DNA of 54,977 bases from an uncultured Planctomycetaceae bacterium (GCA_946408825.1 CAMJTU010000026.1:1-54977), one strand, 5' to 3'; counted from the first letter of the stretch, positions 42,792 through 52,887 are shown. The notes: generated by a model from the sequence alone, not told the origin. Made by a program: numbers and translations.

Positions 42792-45700
42792 ATGACAACG
42801 GAGCCCCAGACGTTTAACGTAATGTGCCCATATTGCAGGGCTTCCTACAGCGTTCCGATAGAATTGTTGGGGAAAAAAGGGCGCTGTAGCAATTGTAAGA
42901 GTTCTATTGTTTTAAAAAAACAGGACCCTGACGACAGTTTGCTCCGTATTGACGTAGCGCCCCCGGCTCTTGCTGATTCTGAGACGGCAGAACAAAATTT
43001 TGCGCCTGACTCTGCCGATAGTGATTCGCAACTTCTCAACCTTACAACGCACTCCTCATTGCCTGGCGCGTCCTCGTCCTTTTATCCTTTTTCGACTGGA
43101 GCCGCGTCTGCCAAGATGGAAGAAACTACTTCCGCCCTGAAGGCAAGCTCAGGTCTCTCGTTTGGAGGAGAATTTAACGAGAATATAGTAAACGACTATG
43201 AGGGGAAATTTCCCGATCCCCCAAAAGGGGTCTGGCAAGCTGGGGAGATTCTTCTAAACGGGCTATGCCAAGTCTTACCACTTGCGCCTGACAAGCTTTT
43301 TGCCGAAGGTGGCGTTGGCGTCGTTCAACGTGTCCGGCGTCGTGACTGGAACGTTGATCTAATTGTTAAAAGTCCCAAGCCAGGCGTAGTCGTCACCGAA
43401 AGCGGTAAAGAAAGCTTTGAACGCGAATGCCAGACGTGGATAGAACTCGGTCTTCACGCAAACATTGTCTCATGTTATTTTGTTCGCCGAATTGACGGTA
43501 TTCCACGCCTTTTCGCCGAATATGCGCCAGATGGAACGCTTCGGGATTGGATAGCGGATAAACGTATTTATACGGGTTCTCCTAAAGAGTCTCTCGCCCG
43601 CTTAATTGATATCTCTATTCAATTTGCGTGGGGATTGGAACATGCTCATAGTCAAGGGCTTCTACATCTTGACGTCAAGCCTGGAAACGTGATGACTTCT
43701 GGGTCGACAATCAAAGTCACTGACTTCGGGCTCTCTAAATTTGCCACTGAGATGAACGAAAAAGGCGATCCCGCCTCTAACTTCTGCGAGGGCATGACCC
43801 CTTCATACTGTTCTCCTGAACAGTATGAAGCGTTCCAAATATATCGTAAACGTCGTGAAGAGGGCGCTGCCTCTACTGATAAAATCACGACGCTTCCAAT
43901 GACGAAGCAATCAGATATCTGGTCTTGGGCAATTTCAATACTTACCATGTTTCATGGGCGTTCTCCGTGTAAAATGGGGGGGCAGACTGCGGCCGAAGTA
44001 TTTGAAGTCTTTCTTAAATCACAAGGTTCCAGTCCACGTCCTACCATGCCTCATGATATGGTGGAACTCATGCGTTGGTGCTTTAAAAAGAACCCCAGCG
44101 ACCGTCCAGAATCAATGCAATTCGTTGCCGATAGGCTTGTCGATATTTATGAGGATGCTATCGGAAGCAAATACCCGCGCCGTCAACCTCAAAACGCGGC
44201 GTTGTCAGGGGAAAGTCTTTCCAACAAAGCGATATCCTTGCTTGATTTAGGAAAATCGTCAGAAGCTCTTAAATTACTTGCCGAGGCGTCTGAGGTAGAG
44301 CCAGATCACCCGTTAATCACATTCAATAATTCGCTTGCACTCTGGCGTTCCGGTCACATCCTCGATACGCAAGCCGTGGAACGCTTCGCGGAGCTAGAAC
44401 AGAACAGATCTTTTGATCCCGCTTCGTTTTATGTTTCGGGTCTTACTCAAATTGAGAGAGGAAATATCAAATCGGCGATCAGTTCGTTCGAACGTGTCTT
44501 AGAACTCGACGCCAAAAGGGTCGACGTACAAGGACTTCTTTCTCAGCTCGAAAGACTCAAACCTCTCGATTCGCAGTGTCTAACGCAGTATGTTCTAAAG
44601 AAGCCCAGCGAGAATGCGGCTCCAAGTCTTTTTATCGCTGAAAACGGCGAGTTTTTACTGGTCGAATTGACAGATAGACAATTTGCAGTCCTCGACGCGC
44701 TTACCGGTCAAACAGCGGTAAAATTCCAACCGCTTAACATTGACGTGGAACAAACGTCTAGAACCGTTGTAAGCGAAGACTATCGCTGGAATCTTACGAT
44801 AAAAAACAGCGATTTCATTGTTATTGAATCAGCGACTGTCGCCCATGGTCAAACACAACGCATTAAGATTCGTTTCAGAAAAGTTGATTGGGACGCGCGC
44901 GTCGAACGTATCGCCAAAATATCGACTCGAGACGCCTCTCGTAGATCAACCGAATCTTTGATGCGTTTTATTCCCGAGAAAGGCGGAGTCGCCGTTCTTT
45001 TGAACGATAGAGTCAAGCGCAGAATAATCGACCCTAATCAAACGATTACTGCATTTGCAATCACGCCCGATGGAAAATGGATTGCAACAGGCAACGACGT
45101 TTCGGAAATCCGAATCTGGAATGTCGAACAGCAACGTTGCGTCCGTACCTTTGTCGGCTTGGGAGGCGCAGTGGAGGCCATTTGGTTCGATCCTCATAAG
45201 CGTCACGTCGTGGCTTTGAGCAAGGGCCTATGTCTTCAGTTTTTTAACGTGCAACTGTTATGCGTTTTTCCGGAAAAAATTCATGCGCCTCATCAACTGT
45301 GCCAAATTAATTCGTCAGAAGAACTCCTAAAACGGCAAACACAGCTCGAGGAGGCGTTAAATCGGGCGAAGTCTTGCGACACAGAAGGCGACGTCGCAGG
45401 GGTCGTCGACGCGTTTCATAATATTCAAAATATTGAGGGTTGGGAAACCACAAGACCGATTTTCGAACGCTTTTTAGAACGTAAAGCGGCGCGAGCAACG
45501 ATTACGGGCGTCGCCCCGTCTGCTCAACTGGACGCGCACGAAGGCGTCGTATCGGCGTTGGCAGTCTCCTGGAACGGCTCGTTCCTCGCGTCTGCTGGTA
45601 AAGACGCCGCTATCCGCGTATGGTCGCATCGTTCTGGCAAGACAAACGCCAACCAATTGACTCAAGCGCTTAGTCTTGACTCCCACTATGATTGGATTCG

Positions 45701-46706
45701 AACAATCACGCTTTCGCCCAACAATCGCTTTTTGGCTTCGGCAGGTTGGGATCAGAAAGTTTATCTATGGGATCTTGCGTCAGGTAAAAAACTTCGTTCA
45801 ATACCAAACTCTGTCAAAAGCCCCACTCGTTTATCGTTCGCTCCGGACGGAAGGACGCTCGCCCTTGGAACCGCAAGCGGCGCAGTCATGCTGTATGACT
45901 TTGCAACTGGAAAAACGCTCCTTCGTCTTGACGTGGGCGTCGGTGAAGTTCACTCGTTAGCCTTCAGTCGGGACGGACGATTCTTTATCACGTCGACTGA
46001 CGACGGCGTCCGCTTCTGGAATGGTCGTAATCAATTGCCTTTTAAGGAAATTAAAACCCTACCTGCTCCTGTCTTATCGTTTGATTTTTCGATTGAAAGA
46101 AATCTACTAGCGGCGGGTTGCGCCAACGGAAAAATTATTCTCATAAATCTCACAAACGGCGCGCAAACGTATCTTTCAGGGCACTTAGGCGAAGTTGGCG
46201 AGGTTAAACTCTTTCCAGACTCGAAATGGCTCGTGTCAACAGGTAAAGATAAGACGCTCCGGATATGGGACGTTGTCAACCAATCTGAAGCGCACAAAAT
46301 ATCAAGTCTTTATGGAGAGATCGTCGCAATCGCTCTTGATTTCCCCGGTCTCACCCTTTTTACAGGATCAGAAAAAGGAGTCGTGCGCAAGTGGAATATA
46401 CAATGGGATTACAAAGTCCCCGTTCCAGAAAACCATTGTATCGAAAGCGAGCGTCTTATCGCCGCGCTTGCCGCTCGCTATGTGCTTGCACAACGTTACG
46501 CTGAGAGTTCCACGCCAGAAAACTATTACGGCGCAACCGCTCCGCCGCTTACGACTCGATACAATCAGACGCCGTTAAGCGACGGGATCGTCCAAAAAGT
46601 TTACGCGGAAGCTCAGTACCGAGGTCTCGTTGGAATTCCATACGAGAAAGTACGGAATATCTTGGAATCTCTTTGGAAAGACTGCTCAGAATTTCCCGTC
46701 ATATAG
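42792..46706 (+). CDS. zinc-ribbon Ser/Thr protein kinase with TPR and WD40 repeats
   Basis: 1,304 residues. Residues 10-40 are a zinc ribbon (C12, C15, C32, C35). A Ser/Pro-rich linker follows to about 150. The kinase domain spans about 170-455: glycine loop EGGVGVV, Lys in LIVKSPKP, catalytic loop HLDVKPGNV (about 291-299; Leu replaces the usual Arg of HRD) and DFG in VTDFGLSKF (about 310). TPR-like helices lie about 465-600, then at least seven WD40-type blades (IRIWNVEQ, IRVWSHRS, VYLWDLAS, LRIWDVVN, VRKWNIQW) through about 1225. No membrane segment. It probably phosphorylates Ser/Thr within a propeller-scaffolded complex. The ribosome site is weak. Confidence 0.88.
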   Translation: MTTEPQTFNVMCPYCRASYSVPIELLGKKGRCSNCKSSIVLKKQDPDDSLLRIDVAPPALADSETAEQNFAPDSADSDSQLLNLTTHSSLPGASSSFYPFSTGAASAKMEETTSALKASSGLSFGGEFNENIVNDYEGKFPDPPKGVWQAGEILLNGLCQVLPLAPDKLFAEGGVGVVQRVRRRDWNVDLIVKSPKPGVVVTESGKESFERECQTWIELGLHANIVSCYFVRRIDGIPRLFAEYAPDGTLRDWIADKRIYTGSPKESLARLIDISIQFAWGLEHAHSQGLLHLDVKPGNVMTSGSTIKVTDFGLSKFATEMNEKGDPASNFCEGMTPSYCSPEQYEAFQIYRKRREEGAASTDKITTLPMTKQSDIWSWAISILTMFHGRSPCKMGGQTAAEVFEVFLKSQGSSPRPTMPHDMVELMRWCFKKNPSDRPESMQFVADRLVDIYEDAIGSKYPRRQPQNAALSGESLSNKAISLLDLGKSSEALKLLAEASEVEPDHPLITFNNSLALWRSGHILDTQAVERFAELEQNRSFDPASFYVSGLTQIERGNIKSAISSFERVLELDAKRVDVQGLLSQLERLKPLDSQCLTQYVLKKPSENAAPSLFIAENGEFLLVELTDRQFAVLDALTGQTAVKFQPLNIDVEQTSRTVVSEDYRWNLTIKNSDFIVIESATVAHGQTQRIKIRFRKVDWDARVERIAKISTRDASRRSTESLMRFIPEKGGVAVLLNDRVKRRIIDPNQTITAFAITPDGKWIATGNDVSEIRIWNVEQQRCVRTFVGLGGAVEAIWFDPHKRHVVALSKGLCLQFFNVQLLCVFPEKIHAPHQLCQINSSEELLKRQTQLEEALNRAKSCDTEGDVAGVVDAFHNIQNIEGWETTRPIFERFLERKAARATITGVAPSAQLDAHEGVVSALAVSWNGSFLASAGKDAAIRVWSHRSGKTNANQLTQALSLDSHYDWIRTITLSPNNRFLASAGWDQKVYLWDLASGKKLRSIPNSVKSPTRLSFAPDGRTLALGTASGAVMLYDFATGKTLLRLDVGVGEVHSLAFSRDGRFFITSTDDGVRFWNGRNQLPFKEIKTLPAPVLSFDFSIERNLLAAGCANGKIILINLTNGAQTYLSGHLGEVGEVKLFPDSKWLVSTGKDKTLRIWDVVNQSEAHKISSLYGEIVAIALDFPGLTLFTGSEKGVVRKWNIQWDYKVPVPENHCIESERLIAALAARYVLAQRYAESSTPENYYGATAPPLTTRYNQTPLSDGIVQKVYAEAQYRGLVGIPYEKVRNILESLWKDCSEFPVI

Positions 46707-46734
46707 GAAACGTTGTCTCCTGATCTGACGTCTA

Positions 46735-46759
46735 TGGCGTTCGTCACGAAGTGACGCCA
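46735..46759. terminator. hairpin between convergent genes
   Basis: TGGCGT (46735-46740) with ACGCCA (46754-46759), or alternatively GTCAC-GAA-GTGAC in the centre. It lies between the convergent kinase and acetyltransferase genes (gap 46707-46771). No U-tract, so termination is only suggested. Confidence 0.4.
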
Positions 46760-46771
46760 AGTGCGCTTGCT

Positions 46772-47374
46772 TCATATTAAGTCGCTGTATTGTCCGCAAA
46801 TTGCGTCGATAACGTCGCGTTGAATTTCACGAATCGACAGCGTTGGAGAAGGAACCCCTTCGAAGACGCCTATTTTCCTCTCATACCAAGATACGTCTAG
46901 CCAGCGATTCATTTTCCAGCCGGTCTTACGGAAAACGCTAAAAAGTTTAAAACCGTTTCGTTCGTGAAATCGACAACTGTCTATGTTCTCCGAAACGATA
47001 ATCGCATAAAGGTTTCTGTATTCTAATAGCTTTAGGATGTCGACAAGGGCTCGGTAAAGAGCACGACCGATTCCTTTACCTTGCTGGTTTGACGCAAGAT
47101 AGATTGTCGTCTCGGCGTCCCAATCATAAGCTTTACGGACGAAACATTTATGAGCATACGCATATCCGAGAATTGCTCCGTCCCTTTCATAAACAAGATA
47201 GGGGAAGTCGCGTGAAATATCCCGAATACGCTCACGGAATTCAGCGACGTCCGGCGCTACGGTCTCAAATGAAACAACCGTATTCTCAACGTAATAGGCG
47301 TAAATGGCCTGCAACGCAGAGGCGTCGTCAGGAGAGGCCAAGCGAATGATTCCTGCTGGATGAGACGGTTCCAT
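46772..47374 (-). CDS. GNAT N-acetyltransferase, phosphinothricin-acetyltransferase-like
   Basis: 200 residues. The layout matches the Pat/Bar subfamily: IRLASPDDASALQAIYAYYV at the N-terminus, NTVVSFETVAPD, the acetyl-CoA loop QQGKGIGRALY (about 95-105), and FHERNGFKLFSVFRKTGWKM with a conserved Trp-rich end. Members acetylate small amines such as phosphinothricin, methionine sulfoximine or glutamate-like substrates; the natural substrate here is not clear. AGGAT lies 7 bases before the ATG. It is 41 bases after the alpha/beta hydrolase gene, so it may be the last gene of that operon. Confidence 0.85.
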   Translation of the reverse strand: MEPSHPAGIIRLASPDDASALQAIYAYYVENTVVSFETVAPDVAEFRERIRDISRDFPYLVYERDGAILGYAYAHKCFVRKAYDWDAETTIYLASNQQGKGIGRALYRALVDILKLLEYRNLYAIIVSENIDSCRFHERNGFKLFSVFRKTGWKMNRWLDVSWYERKIGVFEGVPSPTLSIREIQRDVIDAICGQYSDLI

Positions 47375-47415
47375 TTCATCCTACTCGTTAATTGTTACTT
47401 AAGTGAGAAAGGCGA

Positions 47416-48771
47416 CTACAGAACAGACGAAACCGTTTGTCTTCTTGACTCTAAACCAGCAGTATTAATTGCTGAGACGGAGTATGAACACTCGGAATCC
47501 CTGTCGTAATCAGGTATTTGGAATTTCATCTCAGGAAGTGAGAAATCAGGCGTGTCGCTATATGTCAACCCTTGAAAAACGGGACGTGAGTTGACGACAT
47601 GCGCGGTGGGAATCTGAACAATCTCGACTCCGTCGCGATAGATTGCAAACGTTTTTAAGCCGCTCTCCAAATCAGCACGACATTTCCAGGATAAAACGCC
47701 ATCGCTTAAAGATAACTGTACGTCTGTCGGCGACGGCGGCGGCGTCGTATCGTCAAAAGAAGCGTCAAGCGAATATCGCCGCCATACGTCAACATACTCT
47801 AGATTCGGGAACCACAATCCGTCCCTTAAAAACTCTCGTCGTTCTGTCGCGTCGTAATTACATCCCGGATTCTCGGGGTTCTTCACGACGTTCTCTGCGG
47901 AAATTTCTTTATCCGTAATCTCGCTAATCGGGAGCGTGAAGCCATTTGGCGCAGGAAGAAGTTCCACTCCTTCCGAAGGAAGCCGCGCCGTTAACATGTC
48001 GTCAAAAAACCGAATTGCAGGATAACGGGAAGAACCCGTCTCATGGTGAGTTAAAGGATCGATCAACAAACCTATCTTTGCGTTTCTGGCTTTTATTTTA
48101 CGGTAATAATTCCAACAAGATTCCCAAACAAAAGGAATATCATACTCTCGTGCGCCTATATTGAGAAAGATTGGCGTATTCAGAAAATCGGAATCCATCG
48201 GCAACTCGTCGGCCGTTTTGACAACTGTGTCAGGACAGCCGCTACGAAGCCACGCAGCGACAACTCGACGCGGATAAAGCTGCGTCATGCATCCAACCCA
48301 TTGACCTCCTCCAGAATGTCCCCAAAGCGCCCATGGAACGGTTTTAAGCTCGTCATGCCCGGTGTATTCGGCAAAATATTCTAATGCGTCAAAGAAACTC
48401 TTCGCGGAACCGTTTCGAGGATCACACCACTGTTCGCATGGACGTTTATCTTGCCTGAAAGAGGAAGCAATAAGCGCACAATCATGCGCTCTTGCCAGTT
48501 CCTGCCAATGAAGATCATAAACGCAAGTTCTTCCACTATCGCATGATCCCTCGCCGCAACCATGTTGATGAACAACAACTCCCTTCAGTTTCGCAACGTC
48601 TTCAGGAATCCAAATCCGCCATTCCGCAGGCATTGACAGTTCGCCCGGCAACGGATTCTCAGGGGCGGGAAATACTTTCTCAAAATATCCGCTGTCAGCA
48701 GCGAACACGCGCGCCATAGACACTGTCAAAAGAAAAACGACTTGGAAATTCACACAAAATAATCTGATCAT
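47416..48771 (-). CDS. exported alpha/beta hydrolase
   Basis: 451 residues. Signal peptide about 1-25 (FLLTVSMARVFAA). An alpha/beta hydrolase core follows, with KGVVVHQHGCGEGSC (oxyanion region) and nucleophile elbow WGHSGGGQWVG (Ser about 171, GxSxG). A C-terminal part (about 340-451) with VQLSLSDGVLSWKCRADLES resembles a fibronectin-III-like domain. Its ribosome site AAGGTGA overlaps the stop of the upstream DUF4091 gene, so they are translationally coupled. Likely an esterase acting on polysaccharide side groups outside the cell; substrate unknown. Confidence 0.8.
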   Translation of the reverse strand: MIRLFCVNFQVVFLLTVSMARVFAADSGYFEKVFPAPENPLPGELSMPAEWRIWIPEDVAKLKGVVVHQHGCGEGSCDSGRTCVYDLHWQELARAHDCALIASSFRQDKRPCEQWCDPRNGSAKSFFDALEYFAEYTGHDELKTVPWALWGHSGGGQWVGCMTQLYPRRVVAAWLRSGCPDTVVKTADELPMDSDFLNTPIFLNIGAREYDIPFVWESCWNYYRKIKARNAKIGLLIDPLTHHETGSSRYPAIRFFDDMLTARLPSEGVELLPAPNGFTLPISEITDKEISAENVVKNPENPGCNYDATERREFLRDGLWFPNLEYVDVWRRYSLDASFDDTTPPPSPTDVQLSLSDGVLSWKCRADLESGLKTFAIYRDGVEIVQIPTAHVVNSRPVFQGLTYSDTPDFSLPEMKFQIPDYDRDSECSYSVSAINTAGLESRRQTVSSVL

Positions 48772-48776
48772 TTAGT

Positions 48777-51617
48777 TCACCTTGCATTACGATCCAAAAA
48801 ATCGCCTATCTCTCGTCTAAAAGTCTCCAATTCGTCCGGGGAAAGCTCATTATAAAAAATAGCGCCGGCGTCTTCGGAATTCCTTTTCAAGGAGCGTGAA
48901 TCGTCAAGATTTAACCGTTTACGAACAGCGAGAGCAATTTCGTTTCGGGAACGACTCGTTACTCGTTTGAGAAGCGTCAAATACTCAATAAGTTGCTCGC
49001 CTGAACGATAGGCTTTAAGTCGAAGAGAAGCGACGACGCTGTCGTTACTCTCTTTTGTCGCAGGGTAGAAGAGAGCGAGTTCGTCTTCATTTCGCCACGA
49101 GTCTTTGGTTCCTATCGTCTGCCACGGCACAATTCCGTCTGCGCCGCGTGTCCAAGCGTCTAGCGACCAAAATATCGGTTGATATGCGCTTTCAGAAGGC
49201 GGCGCCGTCGTCCCATAGGTATAGACTAGGCGTCGATCCTGACCTTCGCTCCGACGTCTAACCATCGGGTTGTACATAGCAAAAACGTCGCCTCCAACCA
49301 CGTAGACGTCAAGCAATGATTCGAGAGAATTACGTTCCCACTGAGGACGGGAAATATCGGCGCGATAGAGAATTTTACCCTGAAGCGCTCGATTGTCGGA
49401 AACGCTGGATTTCAGAATCTGTCCAAAAAATTCAAGCGCGGCAAAATCGCGATAACTCGCAGGTTCGTCTAAAAGCCAAGGGGAACTGGCGCGAAACCAA
49501 CCGTCTTTTTTATAATCGTTCTTATTGTTAAGGAAGAATAGAAAGCGCGTTTTCGTCCACCCTTTTTCGTTGATTTTCTCCGCGAACGCACGGCATCCAG
49601 CGCTCAGTTCCGAACAGTATTCCTCCGTAAACGCAGATTCGTCCGGCCATGTAAAGTCTCCGGCAAACCCCTTAAAAACGTCGCTTGGAAAATTTTCGAA
49701 AAGCGGCAAATAGAAAGCCTCAATCGGGGTCGGTCCACGAGGAAGGTCGGCAAAAGCAGAACCGTCGAAATATTTTCCGAAACGTTCAACCCATTCCTTC
49801 CAATCAAACGTCTGCGACAACGCGTCCCATTTCGGCGCAAGACCGTCGCCAACCGTTCCACGATGAGAATATGGCACGCGGTTGACATACGTCCGGTGAA
49901 GGTGAGCAAGTCGATAATAATCTAACTCATTCGTTGGAAGCGAGTAGCAATTCATCTCCGGCAAAAAAGACAATTCGTCAGGGATCGTAAAGTTCCAGAT
50001 TCTAAGTCTCAAATTTAACGTAAGAATCTGATTATCATTCCCAATAATTCGTACACGTCCAGAAATCGCTCCGGCGTCGACGTCCTTGGGTACGTAAATT
50101 TCGCATAAAACAGAATCAACACCGTCGCGAAGAGACACGTTGTTCGAGTCGACGTTCATAGGAATCGCCGGATCTACCACAGAACCTTTTGACGTCCCGA
50201 CCCGTGACAGACGATAAAAATCAATCGAGGGACAACTTTTAGAATCAGTTTCCCAATCTACGTCGAAATTAACGTTCCGAGCCTTGCCATTGAAGACAAT
50301 CTGAAAACCTACAAACTCCCCGCGCGCGGATGCAAGATTTATCATCTTGGATCGGGCGTTCCAAATGGCATTCGAAAGAAGATAGTCGGCAGAGTCGTTT
50401 GGTAACAATTTGCCGTCAATAAACTTATCAAACTCATGAACAACTGAAACCAGAGAAGTTCCCAATGTCGGCAACTTCTCCGCATTCATAACGACGTCGG
50501 CCTTTTTAGTTCCTACGCTTTTGGCGACAATCGTATCCCAAGGTTCAAAAGATCGCGACGACGAATCGAACTTCAATGGAACGGACTTACTCTTACGTCC
50601 CATAAAATCCACGGCCGAAATCTCAACAATATGACGGCTAGACTGAAGTCCGTCGAAAAGAATTGTAAATGACTGATCTTCTTTCGGAGTCGTCGAAACA
50701 GAACCGATAGAAGGCGCCGGAATCAAAGTCCGAGAAATCTCTTTTCCGTCCAAAACAACGCAAAAGCCAATAATCCTATCAGTAACGCAATTCGGTTGTA
50801 GCCAAGAAATGATAGCAGCGCCTGCAGGCAACTGTTCGTTTGAACATTTGAGGTTTTCGGGAACGTCCGGTTCCAATCCAGCGTTCAAAGAAACGGGATC
50901 TTCAAATTCGACTTCAAGAAACGGCTCTGAAGCGCGATTCTGATCATGGGAATAAACAAAGCGATTTGGGAAAAGACGAATCGAGGTTTCCTCGCCTTTT
51001 CGGACGACCTCTGTCCCAGTGTCGTCAAAGAGAACGAAACCATAAGAGAGTCCTGCAACGCGTGCCGCAACTATTTCAGGAAGAACGTCGATCGTCTGCC
51101 AACCGTCGACAGGGGCCGACGCGTCGGCATTACTCCAAAAGGACCCGCCTTCTCCGAAAATGACAGACGTTATGTCAGAATAACCTGTTCCTGTCGAGTC
51201 TTTTTGAGGAGCGATCCATGGAACGTCGGGATTAGCTTGCCATCGGAAAGACGACGCTCCCTTTTCCTTTTCATAACTCGTTCCAGAGCCTTCGTTCCAT
51301 GGAGATGAAATAGTGCTGACGCCAACACGATACAATCGTTCGTTCGATGCAAGCTTAAGATGAAGCGTCGCTTTCTTAATCTCTTTTCTCACAAGAGGCG
51401 TCACGTCAAAGTCAACGATGGAAAATTCTTGATACCCCTTAAGTTTAAGTTTTGGCGCTCCGCCGTTATTTCCCTCCGTCTCGCCATTTGCGGAAGAAAT
51501 CCATAGATCGCGAGTCACGGGTAACTGAATCGTTTCAGAACGACATGGCGACTTCGCCATCCAAACGAAAAGAAAGGAAATGAGAAAAAGAATTATCTTA
51601 ATTCTGCGCGTCATCAT
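48777..51617 (-). CDS. exported DUF4091/GH123-like glycoside hydrolase
   Basis: 946 residues. Signal peptide IILFLISFLFVWMA (about 7-20). The N-terminal part (about 30-210) is a DNRLRE/CBM-like beta-sandwich (LWISSANGETEGNNGGAP), then a fibronectin-like segment (about 225-320). The C-terminal half (about 480-870) matches the DUF4091/GH123 barrel: FLPEMNCYSLPTNELDYYRL, the catalytic-type acidic site SPWLLDEPASYRDFA (Asp-Glu about 690), and MYNPMVRRRSEGQDRRLVYT. GH123 acts on N-acetyl-galactosamine glycans, but DUF4091 specificity is open. AGGAA precedes the ATG. It is the first gene of a minus-strand operon. Confidence 0.82.
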   Translation of the reverse strand: MMTRRIKIILFLISFLFVWMAKSPCRSETIQLPVTRDLWISSANGETEGNNGGAPKLKLKGYQEFSIVDFDVTPLVRKEIKKATLHLKLASNERLYRVGVSTISSPWNEGSGTSYEKEKGASSFRWQANPDVPWIAPQKDSTGTGYSDITSVIFGEGGSFWSNADASAPVDGWQTIDVLPEIVAARVAGLSYGFVLFDDTGTEVVRKGEETSIRLFPNRFVYSHDQNRASEPFLEVEFEDPVSLNAGLEPDVPENLKCSNEQLPAGAAIISWLQPNCVTDRIIGFCVVLDGKEISRTLIPAPSIGSVSTTPKEDQSFTILFDGLQSSRHIVEISAVDFMGRKSKSVPLKFDSSSRSFEPWDTIVAKSVGTKKADVVMNAEKLPTLGTSLVSVVHEFDKFIDGKLLPNDSADYLLSNAIWNARSKMINLASARGEFVGFQIVFNGKARNVNFDVDWETDSKSCPSIDFYRLSRVGTSKGSVVDPAIPMNVDSNNVSLRDGVDSVLCEIYVPKDVDAGAISGRVRIIGNDNQILTLNLRLRIWNFTIPDELSFLPEMNCYSLPTNELDYYRLAHLHRTYVNRVPYSHRGTVGDGLAPKWDALSQTFDWKEWVERFGKYFDGSAFADLPRGPTPIEAFYLPLFENFPSDVFKGFAGDFTWPDESAFTEEYCSELSAGCRAFAEKINEKGWTKTRFLFFLNNKNDYKKDGWFRASSPWLLDEPASYRDFAALEFFGQILKSSVSDNRALQGKILYRADISRPQWERNSLESLLDVYVVGGDVFAMYNPMVRRRSEGQDRRLVYTYGTTAPPSESAYQPIFWSLDAWTRGADGIVPWQTIGTKDSWRNEDELALFYPATKESNDSVVASLRLKAYRSGEQLIEYLTLLKRVTSRSRNEIALAVRKRLNLDDSRSLKRNSEDAGAIFYNELSPDELETFRREIGDFLDRNAR

Positions 51618-51794
51618 TCAGTATTCCTAATAGTCTTTACAAAAGACAAAGCAAAAGCTCGACGTGACGATTGAAATCGATTATATTAAACGGCGCTATA
51701 CGCCCCCTCGGTCGATCGTCCGTCAGAAACGTTAAAACAAACCTTTTGACAATCTTCCTCTATGAACATTATATTTCATTTCAAGGGTTATTCA

Positions 51795-52778
51795 ATGCAC
51801 AACGTATTGCTCCGCTTTCTTTTGACCATATCAGGAATCGTCGTGTTCCTGGGAGATTTTGACAGAACTCATGCATCCGAACCGGGTGAAGTTACTGGTT
51901 ACTATGTGTTTTGCTATTTCATGAACAATGGACAAGACGGCGTCCACTACGCAGTCAGTCGCGACGGTTATATCTGGAAAGCTCTTAACGAGGGTAAAGC
52001 GATACTCGCTCCTCCCGTCGGCAAAAAAACAAAATTGACTCGCGATCCCAGTATAACTCGGGGACCCGACGGCGTTTTTCGTCTCGTTTGGACAGCGTCT
52101 TGGGACGGGCGTTCATTCGGATACGCTTGCAGTAAGGATCTGATTACTTGGCAAGACGCTCAACCGGTTCCTTCCCTACCAGACGAGCCGACAACACGCA
52201 ACACTTGGGCTCCTGAGATTTTCTATGACGACGATTCGGAACAGTTTTACATTATCTGGTCGTCGACAATTCCGGGTAAATTCTCGCCTGCCGACGATGG
52301 AACAAGTGAAGACAGGTATGACCACCGCGTTTACTTTACTACTACTAAAGACTTCAAAACATTTACCCCGTCAAAACTATATTTTGATCCAGGACATAAT
52401 GTAATCGACGCTTTTCTCGCCAAAAAAGACGGAGTATACCACTTGTTTTATAAAGACGAAACGTTACGACCAGAAAGGAAAATTATTTTAGAAGCAACGG
52501 CGGAAAACATCGAAGGCCCCTTCACTGAGGGAAGAGTTATTTCTGCTCAAAGTTGGGTGGAAGGCCCCAGCGCCCTTTTAATCGGCTCAGACTGGATCGT
52601 CTACTACGACTGCTATCGCGACGGCAAATATGGCGCGGTAAGATCCCGTAACGGAGGAAACTGGGAAGACGTCGCCAATCTTATTTCTTTCCCCAAAGGA
52701 ACACGTCATGGCACGGCGTTCGAAGTCGATCAGGATATTTACGATAATCTCGTAAAACAATTTGGCGTCGCCGAATGA
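51795..52778 (+). CDS. exported GH43-like five-bladed beta-propeller glycosidase
   Basis: 327 residues from the ATG at 51795, chosen because AAGGG lies 7 bases upstream and a signal peptide follows (VLLRFLLTISGIVVFLG); an ATG at 51762 has no ribosome site. Features of GH43/GH62/GH32-like propellers are seen: TRDPSITRGPDGVFRLVWTA (possible catalytic Asp), TWAPEIFYDDDSEQFYIIWS (the WAPE motif), and EGPSALLIGSDWIVYYD (likely acid Glu). A secreted arabinosidase or xylosidase-like activity is probable, substrate not known. Divergent from the DUF4091 operon, with a shared 177-base promoter region. Confidence 0.8.
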   Translation: MHNVLLRFLLTISGIVVFLGDFDRTHASEPGEVTGYYVFCYFMNNGQDGVHYAVSRDGYIWKALNEGKAILAPPVGKKTKLTRDPSITRGPDGVFRLVWTASWDGRSFGYACSKDLITWQDAQPVPSLPDEPTTRNTWAPEIFYDDDSEQFYIIWSSTIPGKFSPADDGTSEDRYDHRVYFTTTKDFKTFTPSKLYFDPGHNVIDAFLAKKDGVYHLFYKDETLRPERKIILEATAENIEGPFTEGRVISAQSWVEGPSALLIGSDWIVYYDCYRDGKYGAVRSRNGGNWEDVANLISFPKGTRHGTAFEVDQDIYDNLVKQFGVAE

Positions 52779-52798
52779 TTCCGTTTAAAAACACAAAC

Positions 52799-52855
52799 AA
52801 AAGGGACTGCGCTTTAGATGGTTCGCCACGCGACATCTAAAAGCGTAGCCCTTTT
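52799..52855. terminator. bidirectional terminator between convergent genes
   Basis: AAAAGGG (52799-52805) with CCCTTTT (52849-52855) and, inside, CTGCGCTTTAGATG with CATCTAAAAGCGTAG. It is a long imperfect stem whose ends give T-tracts on both strands, between the GH43-like gene and the membrane-anchored unknown gene. Confidence 0.75.
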
Positions 52856-52887
52856 GGTTTACGAAAGAAACAGATATTGTGACGACG

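Noticed and set aside
46735..46759. Second copy of the MITE-like element suggested by a TGGCGT...ACGCCA repeat
   Set aside because: The repeat does not match the CCAACGC-type ends and encloses only 13 bases.
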